In this document: one piece after another, positions 1 through 8,127 of the stretch | Position numbering within the stretch: position 1 is the first letter of the stretch | Layout: each line of letters starts with the position of its first letter | NCBI RefSeq assembly: GCF_024189295.1 | Contig: NZ_JAIZEN010000013.1 | Span: 1 to 64,000 of the forward strand | Direction of reading: 5' to 3' | DNA length: 64,000 nucleotides | Source: Halobacillus sp. A1 | Lineage (GTDB): Bacteria > Bacillota > Bacilli > Bacillales > Halobacillaceae | Translations under genes and position numbers: made by a program | The notes under the pieces: model-generated | What the model saw: the letters and a program-made list of their open reading frames with translations, nothing else | What the model was told of the DNA's origin: nothing | Databases searched by the model: none

Positions 1-108
1 TTACGCCAAGTAAGTAAGATTCCTCAGAGACGATGAGGTCAATAGGTCCGAGGTGGAAGCGTGGTGACACGTGCAGCTGACGGATACTAATCAATCGAGG
101 ACTTAACT
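1..108 (+). rRNA. rrl: 23S ribosomal RNA, 3' end (partial)
   Basis: The window opens inside the 23S rRNA. The stretch with GGTGGAAGCGTGGTGACACG and the closing ATCGAGGACTTAAC is the conserved 3' end of Bacillaceae 23S rRNA. The exact 3' end is set by comparison with the family and could be off by a few bases. Confidence 0.95.
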
Positions 109-238
109 ATATCAACCTTCGTGAAAAAGGTTACGTTTGTGAACATGTCCAATGTCTTATCCAGTTTTGAGGGTTTTCAAAAAAACTCTTGATTTTTTAG
201 TGAATGGGTCATATAATATATCTTGTCCCTAAAAAAGA

Positions 239-352
239 TCTGGTGGCGAAAGCGAAGAGGTCACACCTGTTCCCATGCCGAACACAGCAGTTAAGCTCTT
301 CAGCGCCGATGGTAGTCGGGTTTACCCCCGTGAGAGTAGGACGCTGCCAGGT
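239..352 (+). rRNA. rrf: 5S ribosomal RNA
   Basis: This is a full-length 5S rRNA of about 114 nt. It starts TCTGGTGGCGAAAGCGAAGA and contains the conserved CCGAACACAGCAGTTAAGCT segment. The terminal stem pairs CTGGTGGC with GCTGCCAG. It lies about 130 bp after 23S and 10 bp before the first tRNA, as in Bacillus rrn operons. Confidence 0.97.
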
Positions 353-362
353 TTTATACTAA

Positions 363-437
363 TCCACCGTAGCTCAGTGGTAGAGCAATCGGCTGTTAAC
401 CGATCGGTCGTAGGTTCGAATCCTACCGGTGGAGCCA
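363..437 (+). tRNA. tRNA-Asn (GTT)
   Basis: A cloverleaf with acceptor TCCACCG/CGGTGGA, anticodon GTT, T-loop TTCGAAT and encoded CCA. It is the first tRNA of an array in the order Asn-Ser-Glu-Val-Met-Asp-Phe-Thr-Tyr-Trp-His-Gln-Gly-Cys-Leu. Confidence 0.97.
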
Positions 438-441
438 TTAC

Positions 442-534
442 GGAGAGCTGTCCGAGCTGGCCGAAGGAGCACGATTGGAATTCGTGTAAACCGTTTTCGC
501 GGTTTCGAGGGTTCGAATCCCTCGCTCTCCGCCA
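442..534 (+). tRNA. tRNA-Ser (GGA)
   Basis: A class II tRNA of 93 nt with a long variable arm. The acceptor is GGAGAGC/GCTCTCC, the anticodon GGA, and CCA is encoded. Confidence 0.97.
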
Positions 535-552
535 TCTTTGAAATTTCCGACT

Positions 553-627
553 GGCCCGTTGGTCAAGTGGTTAAGACACCGCCCTTTCACGGCGGTATCA
601 CGGGTTCGAATCCCGTACGGGTCACCA
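553..627 (+). tRNA. tRNA-Glu (TTC)
   Basis: Acceptor GGCCCGT/ACGGGTC, anticodon TTC in the loop CCTTTCAC, and encoded CCA. Confidence 0.97.
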
Positions 628-633
628 CTCAAT

Positions 634-709
634 GGAGGATTAGCTCAGCTGGGAGAGCACTTGCCTTACAAGCAAGGGGTCGCAGGTTCGAGCCCTGCAT
701 CCTCCACCA
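634..709 (+). tRNA. tRNA-Val (TAC)
   Basis: Acceptor GGAGGAT/ATCCTCC, anticodon TAC, and encoded CCA. Confidence 0.97.
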
Positions 710-769
710 TTTAGACTCTGTAAGAGTTAAAAACTATTGGGAACTATGTATGTAAAGCTCCCTAATTAT

Positions 770-849
<80 letters not shown>

Positions 850-860
850 AATTTTATAAC

Positions 861-937
861 GGTCCGGTAGTTCAGTTGGTTAGAATGCCTGCCTGTCACG
901 CAGGAGGTCGCGGGTTCGAGTCCCGTCCGGACCGCCA
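861..937 (+). tRNA. tRNA-Asp (GTC)
   Basis: Acceptor GGTCCGG/CCGGACC, anticodon GTC, and encoded CCA. Confidence 0.97.
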
Positions 938-996
938 CTGATTACTTCTTTACATAAGCTAGATCATAGTTAATAATGAGAACTTCTCATTTGTTT

Positions 997-1072
<76 letters not shown>

Positions 1073-1084
1073 TTTTTTTGACTA

Positions 1085-1160
<76 letters not shown>

Positions 1161-1178
1161 TGTGTGTCTTTCTTATAT

Positions 1179-1264
1179 GGAGGGATAGCGAAGTTGGCCA
1201 AACGCGGCGGACTGTAAATCCGCTCCCATCGGGTTCGTAGGTTCGAGTCCTACTCCCTCCACCA
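1179..1264 (+). tRNA. tRNA-Tyr (GTA)
   Basis: A class II tRNA of 86 nt with a long variable arm. The acceptor is GGAGGGA/TCCCTCC, the anticodon GTA, and CCA is encoded. Confidence 0.97.
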
Positions 1265-1284
1265 TTTATTTTCATATTACAAAT

Positions 1285-1355
1285 AGGGGTATAGTTTAAT
1301 GGTAAAACTACGGTCTCCAAAACCGTCAATGTGGGTTCGATTCCTACTACCCCTG
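1285..1355 (+). tRNA. tRNA-Trp (CCA), no encoded 3' CCA
   Basis: Acceptor AGGGGTA/TACCCCT, anticodon CCA in GTCTCCAAAA, and discriminator G. The next bases are CTTTT, so the 3' CCA is not encoded and must be added by the nucleotidyltransferase. This is unusual within the array, where most members encode CCA. Confidence 0.95.
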
Positions 1356-1366
1356 CTTTTATTTGT

Positions 1367-1443
1367 GGCGGTTGTGGCGAAGTGGTTAACGCACCGGATT
1401 GTGGTTCCGGCATTCGTGGGTTCGATTCCCATCAGCCGCCCCA
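1367..1443 (+). tRNA. tRNA-His (GTG)
   Basis: The extra G-1 opposite C73 that is typical of tRNA-His is encoded. The acceptor is GCGGTTG/CAGCCGC, the anticodon GTG, and CCA is encoded. Confidence 0.96.
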
Positions 1444-1462
1444 TTTTTTTATAGAAAAATGT

Positions 1463-1537
1463 TGGGCCATAGCCAAGCGGTAAGGCAACGGTTTTTGGTA
1501 CCGTCATGCGCTGGTTCGAATCCAGCTGGCCCAGCCA
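1463..1537 (+). tRNA. tRNA-Gln (TTG)
   Basis: Acceptor TGGGCCA/TGGCCCA, anticodon TTG, and encoded CCA. Confidence 0.97.
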
Positions 1538-1555
1538 TCTATTTAAAAATAAGGC

Positions 1556-1630
1556 GCGGGAGTAGTTCAGTGGTAGAACACCACCTTGCCAAGGTGGGGG
1601 TCGCGGGTTCGAATCCCGTCTCCCGCTCCA
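1556..1630 (+). tRNA. tRNA-Gly (GCC)
   Basis: Acceptor GCGGGAG/CTCCCGC, anticodon GCC, and encoded CCA. A second glycine tRNA, with anticodon TCC, lies at 4993-5066. Confidence 0.97.
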
Positions 1631-1685
1631 GAAACTTTCATAAGTCATTAAATGATGAATATAATTATTTAAACGTGATTTCAAT

Positions 1686-1759
1686 GGCGGCATAGCCAAG
1701 CGGTAAGGCAGAGGACTGCAACTCCTTTATCACCGGTTCGATTCCGGTTGCCGCCTCCA
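1686..1759 (+). tRNA. tRNA-Cys (GCA)
   Basis: Acceptor GGCGGCA/TGCCGCC, anticodon GCA, and encoded CCA. Confidence 0.97.
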
Positions 1760-1765
1760 TGAAAT

Positions 1766-1847
1766 GCCGGTGTGGCGGAATTGGCAGACGCGCACGACTC
1801 AAAATCGTGTTCCTCACGGAGTGCCGGTTCGACCCCGGCCACCGGTA
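1766..1847 (+). tRNA. tRNA-Leu (CAA), no encoded 3' CCA
   Basis: A class II tRNA with a long variable arm. The anticodon stem is CACGA/TCGTG and the loop CTCAAAA gives anticodon CAA. After discriminator A the genome reads CTA rather than CCA. It is the last tRNA of the array; B. subtilis trnD has two Leu tRNAs at this end, and only one is seen here. Confidence 0.94.
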
Positions 1848-1902
1848 CTACTTTATAAAACGTCAATTACAGAAGAATTAAGTAATATCAACGTTTTTAC
1901 GT

Positions 1903-1934
1903 CTTTCTACAGTATTGTAGGAAGGCTTTTTTTG
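1903..1934 (+). terminator. Rho-independent terminator of the rrn-tRNA operon
   Basis: The hairpin CTTTCTACA-GTAT-TGTAGGAAG is followed by a CTTTTTTT run about 55 bp after the last tRNA. Confidence 0.75.
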
Positions 1935-2268
1935 TTGATTAATGGTATTTATTCAAAAGACTATATAACTTCAAATCGTATGCACTAATCGTGTTCACCG
2001 AGGAAGGGGAAACATTTTTGAAACAACAGAAATTAGGATGAAAAATAATAATTCAAAAACCAAATCAAATGAAAATGTTTTTTGTATAAACTAAATTTCA
2101 TATTAGATAAAAAATATAATAATTAATCCTTTCCTACTGTTATTTTATAATTTCTAATAAACTACATGTTATATAATCTAACAAGATGTTTGTTTGGCCC
2201 TAATTAATGTGATAAAGTAGTGGAGTAATATTCAGAATTATTTTATTATTTTACCAAGGAGTGGAAAT
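1935..2268. other. AT-rich intergenic region upstream of the AGCS symporter
   Basis: About 330 bp of AT-rich sequence lacks any coding frame with a good ribosome-binding site. It must hold the symporter promoter. I see no riboswitch core or clear operator. The symporter SD is CAAGGAGTGG at about 2256-2265. Confidence 0.5.
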
Positions 2269-3696
2269 ATGGATTTTCTTATGGAAATTGTGGGACAGAT
2301 TAATGGTTTTCTGTCTACATATTTAACAATTCCTATATTATTAGGAGCAGGTTTATTTTTTACTATTTTTTCTCGGTTTGTTCAGTTCAGGTACATCAAG
2401 GAGACGTTCCGAGTAATATTTGAAAAGACACCAGGTCAAGGCGAAAATGAAATATCTGCGTTTAAATCTTTCTGTATAGGTTCTGCTAGTAGAATTGGTA
2501 CAGGAAACCTTGCAGGGGTTGCTGTAGCTTTAACTATGGGGGGGCCGGGCGCTATATTCTGGATGTGGATTGTTGCCCTTGTAGGTGGAGCAACTGCTTT
2601 TTTTGAAAGTACGTTAGCACAAGTCTACAAAGTAAGAGATGGTAAGGATGCCTTTAAAGGGGGGCCCGCTTACTATATTGAAAAAGGACTTAAACAACGT
2701 AAGGTAGGAATTGCATTTGCAATAATCATTGCCATTACATTTGGTCTCATTTTTAATTCTGTTCAAAGTAATACGATTGCGGATTCTTTGAATTCAACAT
2801 TTAACATTCCTACAGCTGTTGTTGGTATCGGATTAGTGGTGTTGTCGGCTATTGTCATTTTTGGAGGGGTTCATCGTATTGCGAACTTCTCAAGTGTTGT
2901 TGTTCCTATTATGGCAGCTGTATATATCCTATTAGCATTGATTGTAGTTGCTATGAACATTACACAAGTGCCTCAAATTATTGGCTATATTGTTTCAAAT
3001 GCGTTTGGGTTTGAGCAGGTTATTGGAGGAGGCATTGGTGCTGCTATTATGCAAGGTGTTAATCGTGGGTTGTTTTCCAATGAAGCAGGTATGGGTAGTG
3101 CACCGAACGCTGCCGCTTCATCTCACGTTTCTCACCCTGCAAAACAAGGTTTTGTACAAGCTGCAGGTGTGTTCCTGGATACTCTTGTAGTGTGTTCGGC
3201 TACTGCATTTATTATATTAGTTTCTGACCAAGCTGAATATGGAACAGAAGCAGGAATCACCTTGCTCCAAGACTCATTAGTCACACAAATAGGAAGCTGG
3301 GCAAGCATCTTTGTTTCCATAGCGATTTTCCTGTTTGCGTTCAGTTCAATTGCGGGAAGTTATTATTACGGTGAAAAGAACATCGAATTTATTAAAGAAA
3401 GTCCTAAAGCGATTTTGATTTATCGAGTAGGATCGCTTGCAATGGTAATGTTTGGTACAGTGGCAAGCCTGGATCTTGTGTGGGCTCTTGCAGATGTATT
3501 TATGGCTCTAATGACGCTCATTAATATGTATGCCGTTCTTAGGCTTAGTAAGATTTCATTTATTGTTCTTACTGATTACATGGAGCAACGAAAGAACAAT
3601 AAAAATCCTGTTTTTGAACCAAGCAAATTAGGGATATCTAATTCTGAAACATGGGAAAATCTCGATTTTGAGGAACAGAAGAGAGATGTTATCTGA
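2269..3696 (+). CDS. Sodium:alanine/glycine (AGCS family) amino-acid symporter, AlsT-like
   Basis: A 475-residue integral membrane protein of the alanine or glycine:cation symporter family, importing a small amino acid (Ala, Gly or Gln) with Na+. The family pattern is clear: an N-terminal helix with FSRFVQFRYIKE, the region SASRIGTGNLAGVAVAL near residue 90, a GGPAYYIEKGL motif, and the conserved segment RGLFSNEAGMGSAPNAAASS near residue 270. About ten hydrophobic stretches follow one another, and the length is normal for the family. The ATG is preceded by AAGGAGTGG at good spacing. It is monocistronic, with its own terminator. Substrate choice within AGCS cannot be read from the sequence. 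A Na+-coupled carrier fits a salt-adapted host. Confidence 0.93.
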   Translation: MDFLMEIVGQINGFLSTYLTIPILLGAGLFFTIFSRFVQFRYIKETFRVIFEKTPGQGENEISAFKSFCIGSASRIGTGNLAGVAVALTMGGPGAIFWMWIVALVGGATAFFESTLAQVYKVRDGKDAFKGGPAYYIEKGLKQRKVGIAFAIIIAITFGLIFNSVQSNTIADSLNSTFNIPTAVVGIGLVVLSAIVIFGGVHRIANFSSVVVPIMAAVYILLALIVVAMNITQVPQIIGYIVSNAFGFEQVIGGGIGAAIMQGVNRGLFSNEAGMGSAPNAAASSHVSHPAKQGFVQAAGVFLDTLVVCSATAFIILVSDQAEYGTEAGITLLQDSLVTQIGSWASIFVSIAIFLFAFSSIAGSYYYGEKNIEFIKESPKAILIYRVGSLAMVMFGTVASLDLVWALADVFMALMTLINMYAVLRLSKISFIVLTDYMEQRKNNKNPVFEPSKLGISNSETWENLDFEEQKRDVI

Positions 3697-3778
3697 GTGT
3701 AAGGTGTCTGGTTGATTAATCTATAATAAAAATAGAGAAGAGGTCCAAAAGTGACCTAACACTTGAAAATGAATAGAA

Positions 3779-3829
3779 CGCCTCCAAATTTGTAAACTCT
3801 TACTTTTACGCTTGGAGGTGTTTTTTTAT
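3779..3829 (+). terminator. Terminator of the AGCS symporter gene
   Basis: The arms CGCCTCCAA and TTGGAGGTG flank a 28-base loop and are followed by TTTTTTT. Confidence 0.75.
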
Positions 3830-4248
3830 TATGAGAAAGATAATAAGGTATCCTAAATAAGTGACACGATTTAATCCCATCTATTGAAAACGTAGACGTG
3901 TTGAAATTTATTTGGTCATCGAAAGGAAGTGGTTACAGAAGTATTCGTCAACGTCATAGAAGAGTGTAAATCTAAATATACCGGACATGTTTTAATATGA
4001 TGATGTGCGTTCTCTACAAAGAATTAAATTGCCAGACCCTAATTGAATATAGATCAATGCCGGCCGGCCTATAGTTTTTTGGCTCGTTTTAATTTGTCAC
4101 TTCAGTAATTAATCGCTAATTTTTTTGTGTAGTCAGGATAATGTAAGCTTAAGTTTTCAACATGGACTTTTTAACCATGGTCATATTTATTGTAAAGGAT
4201 GCAAAGGTTATGATACGATCCTTGCAAAAAGATGAATAAGGTGAAAAG
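3830..4248. other. Intergenic region without recognised genes
   Basis: About 420 bp with no supported gene. A short open stretch near 3900-3968 reads like a peptide fragment (…GSGYRSIRQRHRRV) but has no start or SD and is not assignable. A GGCCGGCC palindrome lies near 4061. The DUF202 promoter must be near the 3' end, where the SD TAAGGTGAAAAG sits before the next start. Confidence 0.4.
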
Positions 4249-4620
4249 ATGGACAATAAAGATAATAATCAAATTAAGTATGCCCAGCAGCATCTAGCAA
4301 ATGAACGGACTTACTTAGCATGGGTTCGGACTGTCATCGCTATTGTGGGAATTGGTTTTTTGAATACCAGCCTTCATTTTACAATCGGGGCAGAACGCAA
4401 TCAGACGATTGATGTAATCAGTATTGCATTAGGTGTTTTTGCTTGTATTCTTGGATTCAGCATTACAATTCTTGCTACATTCGCTTATTTCAATAGAAAG
4501 AAAAAAATTATGAAAGAGGAGACGTTTCTTCCATCCACACTTCAAGTTACTTTAGTCTCTGCTTTAATGGTGATTATTATCGTTTTTATTGTAATGTACT
4601 TTTTATATTTAGAAAGTTAG
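4249..4620 (+). CDS. DUF202 (YidH family) membrane protein
   Basis: A 123-residue protein with a short charged N-terminus and the DUF202 signature LANERTYLAWVRTVIAIVGIGF at residues 15-36. Three hydrophobic segments follow, at about 27-43, 62-86 and 99-119. The family consists of small inner-membrane proteins of unknown biochemical role. The start ATG follows AAGGTGAAAAG. No partner gene is adjacent; downstream is the decayed repeat next to tRNA-Gly. Confidence 0.88.
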   Translation: MDNKDNNQIKYAQQHLANERTYLAWVRTVIAIVGIGFLNTSLHFTIGAERNQTIDVISIALGVFACILGFSITILATFAYFNRKKKIMKEETFLPSTLQVTLVSALMVIIIVFIVMYFLYLES

Positions 4621-4638
4621 GACCAACGAAGCTTTATA

Positions 4639-4806
4639 AGGGTGAAAATATAAAAAGTGGTTGTCAGTCGTATATTGGATTGTTATAATGTTAACTATCA
4701 CTTCAGCAAGTGCGTATGCAGATAGGGTTGAAACCTCAACAAGAGGAAGCTTTAAGCTTCATGGAATGATTTCTTCCTTGAGTAATTTAGGAGAGGAAGA
4801 GGTATG
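4639..4806 (+). pseudogene. Remnant of a small secreted-peptide gene with lost start codon
   Basis: From about 4652 to the TGA near 4806 one frame reads KKWLSVVYWIVIMLTITSAS followed by AYADRVETSTRG and ending in SLSNLGEEEV. This is a textbook signal peptide (Lys-Lys, hydrophobic core, A-Y-A cleavage site) plus about 30 residues. The expected start context AGGGTGAAAATATG-AAAAAG reads AGGGTGAAAATAT-AAAAAG, as if the G of ATG were deleted. The same C-terminal segment recurs as SLNDLEEKEA before 4961. I infer a dead small gene; homology is not known. Confidence 0.4.
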
Positions 4807-5015
4807 ACTTGGGGAAAAGCGAAATGAGGCTAATGAATTTTTATAAAACGGGTGAAGTTTAGTGGTATAACCTCAGCCACGAGCGAAACTTCTGCCGAAT
4901 AAACTTCGAGTTGCTTCGACGCATATGCTTCGTTGAATGATCTAGAAGAGAAAGAAGCATGAATAAACAAAGCTAATGAAACTATATTATATGCGGGTGT
5001 AGTTTAGTGGTAAAA
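4740..5015 (+). repeat. Degenerate tandem duplication (about 140-bp unit) upstream of and into tRNA-Gly
   Basis: Two diverged copies follow each other, roughly 4740-4880 and 4881-5023. Shared landmarks in the same order are GAATGAT(T/C)T, (T/C)TAG(G/A)AGAG(G/A)AAGA, GCTAATGAA and CGGGTG(A/T)AGTTTAGTGG with ACCTCAGCC. In copy two the last landmark is the start of a functional tRNA-Gly; in copy one it is a tRNA fragment. Confidence 0.65.
4848..4879 (+). pseudogene. Truncated tRNA-Gly(TCC) 5'-half
   Basis: The sequence ACGGGTGAAGTTTAGTGG, then TATAACCTCAGCC, matches the acceptor 5' strand, D-arm and anticodon-stem 5' strand of the intact tRNA-Gly at 4993. It stops before the anticodon. There is no 3' half, so it cannot fold as a tRNA. 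Confidence 0.65.
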
Positions 5016-5066
5016 CCTCAGCCTTCCAAGCTGATGATGAGGGTTCGATTCCCTTCACCCGCTCCA
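4993..5066 (+). tRNA. tRNA-Gly (TCC)
   Basis: A 74-nt cloverleaf with acceptor GCGGGTG/CACCCGC, anticodon TCC, T-loop TTCGATT, and encoded CCA. It stands alone, with its own terminator 34 bp downstream. Confidence 0.97.
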
Positions 5067-5100
5067 TTTTTAATTGCAATCATATTTTTACTACGTGTAC

Positions 5101-5143
5101 AACGCAGTGTTTCGTTAAAATAACGAAGCATTGCGTTTTTTAT
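5101..5143 (+). terminator. Terminator of tRNA-Gly
   Basis: The long hairpin AACGCAGTGTTTCGTTA/TAACGAAGCATTGCGTT has one wobble pair and is followed by TTTTTTA. Confidence 0.85.
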
Positions 5144-5196
5144 TGAAGATAGAAGGTTATAAACCTATATATAATAGAGGAAAGGAGAACGAAGCA

Positions 5197-6903
5197 ATGA
5201 ACCAATTAAAGAAACTACTACAACAGATTGATGGTAAAAGTTATAAAGGATACAAACAAATACAAGGCAGTTACTCTTTTTCTAATTACAAACTGAAGGT
5301 TGATTATGTACAAGGGGATCCATTTGCCGCTCCTTCAAAAATAAGAATTCAGGTTGATGATCACATAAAATCGATACGTCCTGAATGGAAGCGTACGAAA
5401 AAGCGTCGTATTTATACGGAGGATGTAATTGCACGTAAAGTAGCGGAAGTCCTCGATAAAAATAAACCGAACGTCAAAGGCTCGGGTAAAAGCGGTATGG
5501 TATCCATTGATCAGCCGAAGCAGGAGATATTAGAGCGTACAGCTGTTAGTATAGAAGGAGACCAAACAACGGTATGTCTTACGGTCGGACTGCCGGCGAA
5601 TGGACGCAGAATCAATGGCAAGGAAGCGGACAAGCTGTTTTTTACAATCCTGCCTAATTTAATTAAGGATTCTGTACTTGCGATTAAGGAAGAGGAAGTC
5701 ATACCTTTTGTCGAATTAGCTGATCAGCATGATGCGATATTGGAAAGAATGAGAGAAGAGAAGCTTATTTCTTTCATTGCGGACGATTCTATTTTACCGA
5801 GAGCAAGCGGCGTGAGTGACCGCCCTATGAAGAATGCGGTGGCTTTTGAGAGTCCTGAGCAGAATCGCATAACGATTGAAGTGCCTCATCGAAATGAACC
5901 GTTGACTGGTATGGGAGTACGAGAAGGTATTGTCCTCATTGTCGGGGGAGGATATCATGGAAAAAGTACCCTGTTGAATGCGATGGAGCGTGGGGTGTAT
6001 CCTCACATTAAAGGGGATGGTCGAGAGTTCGTATTGACGGACCCGGACGCTGTGAAAGTAAGAGCGGAAGATGGACGTCAAGTAACGAACGTTGATATTT
6101 CTCCGTTTATTAAAAACTTGCCTGGAAACGTAGATACGTCAAGATTTTCTACGGAAAATGCCAGCGGCAGTACTTCCCAGGCGGCGAACGTGGTGGAAGC
6201 GATTGAAGCAGGTGCACGAACGCTGCTTATTGATGAGGATACGAGTGCGACGAACTTTATGATCCGGGATGAACGGATGCAGCAGCTGGTCGCGCCTGAA
6301 AAGGAACCGATCACCCCGTTCATCGATAAAATAAAAAGCCTGAGAGATGAATTAGAAGTGTCGACGATTCTAGTTATGGGTGGTTCTGGTGAGTACTTCA
6401 GTGAAGCTGATCAGGTCATTATGATGGATGAGTATCTGCCTTACAACGTAACCGATCGAGCTAAACAAATAGCGGAACAGCATCCAAGTGGCCGGGAGAC
6501 TAATAATGCAAAGTTCGGCTCCCTGCCTTCTCGTCACTTCCTTTCGCAATCCATTCAGGCTCGTAAAGGCAAGAAAGAGAAAGTCCAGGCAAAAGGAAGA
6601 ACGCTGATTCTCATGGGATCTACAGAAATCGCTTTAGATGGTGTGGAACAACTGGTGGATTCTTCCCAAACACGTATGATTGCCGACATTCTTATGCATG
6701 TTTATAAAAAAGGAACACTGAAAAAAGAACAGACGCTTCACCAGCTGCTTGATCAAATTGAAGAACAGTTCAATCAAAAAGGGCTATCGTCGTTTGCCCC
6801 ATTTCAAGATCAGCACCCCGGTGAATTGGCTCGGCCGCGTCGTTTTGAAATAGCTGCCACATTAAACAGGCTGCGGACAGCTAAAGTTAATGATTTGAGA
6901 TAA
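5197..6903 (+). CDS. ABC-class ATPase (COG3044-type P-loop protein)
   Basis: A soluble protein of 568 residues from the ATG at 5197, which has AAAGGAG nine bases upstream; a longer frame open from 5131 lacks an SD. The middle holds a Walker A-like loop GGGYHGKSTLLNAME near residue 250. Further on are TENASGSTSQAANVVEAIE and a Walker B-like TLLIDEDTSATNFM. These motifs mark the predicted ATPases of the ABC class (COG3044), whose cellular role is not established. The C-terminal third is conserved but has no motif I recognise. It is followed 19 bp later by queG, so the two may share a transcript. No transmembrane segments are seen. Confidence 0.85.
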   Translation: MNQLKKLLQQIDGKSYKGYKQIQGSYSFSNYKLKVDYVQGDPFAAPSKIRIQVDDHIKSIRPEWKRTKKRRIYTEDVIARKVAEVLDKNKPNVKGSGKSGMVSIDQPKQEILERTAVSIEGDQTTVCLTVGLPANGRRINGKEADKLFFTILPNLIKDSVLAIKEEEVIPFVELADQHDAILERMREEKLISFIADDSILPRASGVSDRPMKNAVAFESPEQNRITIEVPHRNEPLTGMGVREGIVLIVGGGYHGKSTLLNAMERGVYPHIKGDGREFVLTDPDAVKVRAEDGRQVTNVDISPFIKNLPGNVDTSRFSTENASGSTSQAANVVEAIEAGARTLLIDEDTSATNFMIRDERMQQLVAPEKEPITPFIDKIKSLRDELEVSTILVMGGSGEYFSEADQVIMMDEYLPYNVTDRAKQIAEQHPSGRETNNAKFGSLPSRHFLSQSIQARKGKKEKVQAKGRTLILMGSTEIALDGVEQLVDSSQTRMIADILMHVYKKGTLKKEQTLHQLLDQIEEQFNQKGLSSFAPFQDQHPGELARPRRFEIAATLNRLRTAKVNDLR

Positions 6904-6922
6904 GTGGAAGGAGGTAGTCAAG

Positions 6923-8056
6923 GTGGATGTTCATAAGCTGAAAGAAGAAGTGATCGCTTATAGTAAGGAAATCGGTATCGATAAGATCGGTTTCGCTTCA
7001 GTGGACGTTTTCGAGGAATTAAAAGGAAGGTTGAAACGTCACGAGGCCCTTGGCTACCACTCTGGATTTGAAAAGGGAAGTCCTGATGAACGATCAGAGC
7101 CTAAGCTGTTGATGCCTGAAGCCCAGTCCATTATAGCTATTGCTTTAGCGTACCCGTCTAAGCTGAAGGATGCACCAAAGAATAAAAGGGGCGACAGGCG
7201 CGGAGTTTTTGCACGTGCTTCCTGGGGCCAGGATTATCATGACGTGTTGAGAGACCGTCTGCATAAACTTGGTGCCTTTTTAAAAGAGCGGATGCCGGAT
7301 GTAGAGATGAAATCGATGGTTGATACCGGGGAACTGTCTGACAGAGCAGTAGCAGAGCGTGCAGGTATCGGGTTCAGTGCTAAGAACAGCTGTATCATAA
7401 CGCCTGAATTCGGATCATATGTGTATCTAGGGGAGATGGTAACGAACATTCCATTTGAACCTGATGAACCTGTGGAGGATGGGTGCGGAGATTGTAACAT
7501 TTGTGTGGATACTTGCCCGACTGGGGCCCTCGTACAAGGAGGACAGCTGAACGCTCAGCGGTGTATCGCTTTTCTTACACAGACGAAACATTTCTTAGCC
7601 GATGAATTTCGTACGAAGATCGGGAATCGGGTGTACGGTTGTGATACATGTCAGACCGTTTGTCCGAAAAACAAAAAGATGGATTTTCACAATCATGAAG
7701 AATTTGAACCGGATCCAGAGATCGTAAAGCCGAGGCTGCTTCCTTTATTGTCAGTTTCCAATCGTGAATTCAAAGAAAAGTTCGGACCTCTTTCTGGGTC
7801 TTGGAGAGGAAAAAAGCCTATTCAGCGTAACGCGATTCTAGCATTAGGTCTCTATAAAGAAGAAGCAGCCGTTGATGAACTCATCCGATTAATGAAGCAG
7901 GATCCTCGTCCGGTAATTAGAGGAACAGCAGCCTATTCCCTCGGGAAAATCGGGACAGATGCTTGTTACGAAGCGATTAATGAAGCTATGGCAAATGAAA
8001 CCGATGACGAGGTGAAGGCTGAAATGAAAAAGGGATTAAAGTTCCAAAAAGTTTAA
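6923..8056 (+). CDS. queG: Epoxyqueuosine reductase QueG
   Basis: The last step of queuosine tRNA modification: cobalamin-dependent reduction of epoxyqueuosine to queuosine in tRNA. The 377-residue protein has an N-terminal cobalamin-binding reductase region with the active-site stretch VDTGELSDRAVAERAGIGF. Two 4Fe-4S motifs follow, CGDCNICVDTCPTGA and CDTCQTVCPKN. C-terminal HEAT-like repeats include RPVIRGTAAYSLGKIG. GTG is the start, with GGAAGGAGG upstream. The order queG-(ogt)-yhbB-trmL matches B. subtilis yhbA-yhbB-cspR apart from the inserted ogt, and TrmL also acts on the anticodon wobble base. Confidence 0.96.
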   Translation: MDVHKLKEEVIAYSKEIGIDKIGFASVDVFEELKGRLKRHEALGYHSGFEKGSPDERSEPKLLMPEAQSIIAIALAYPSKLKDAPKNKRGDRRGVFARASWGQDYHDVLRDRLHKLGAFLKERMPDVEMKSMVDTGELSDRAVAERAGIGFSAKNSCIITPEFGSYVYLGEMVTNIPFEPDEPVEDGCGDCNICVDTCPTGALVQGGQLNAQRCIAFLTQTKHFLADEFRTKIGNRVYGCDTCQTVCPKNKKMDFHNHEEFEPDPEIVKPRLLPLLSVSNREFKEKFGPLSGSWRGKKPIQRNAILALGLYKEEAAVDELIRLMKQDPRPVIRGTAAYSLGKIGTDACYEAINEAMANETDDEVKAEMKKGLKFQKV

Positions 8057-8127
8057 ACGGTTCTCCCTTTTCAGAATATAATAGGTTTTGTATAATAGAA
8101 AAAACTGGTCATTAAGAGGGGTAAATT

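Noticed and set aside
275-755. Open frames of 64-108 codons across 5S rRNA and tRNA genes
   Set aside because: They lie inside structural RNA genes and have no ribosome-binding site. The same holds for the other frames open between 1123 and 1988.
3896-3968. Transposase fragment (…GYRSIRQRHRRV)
   Set aside because: Too short, no start, no flanking inverted repeats; similarity to IS proteins is only impressionistic.
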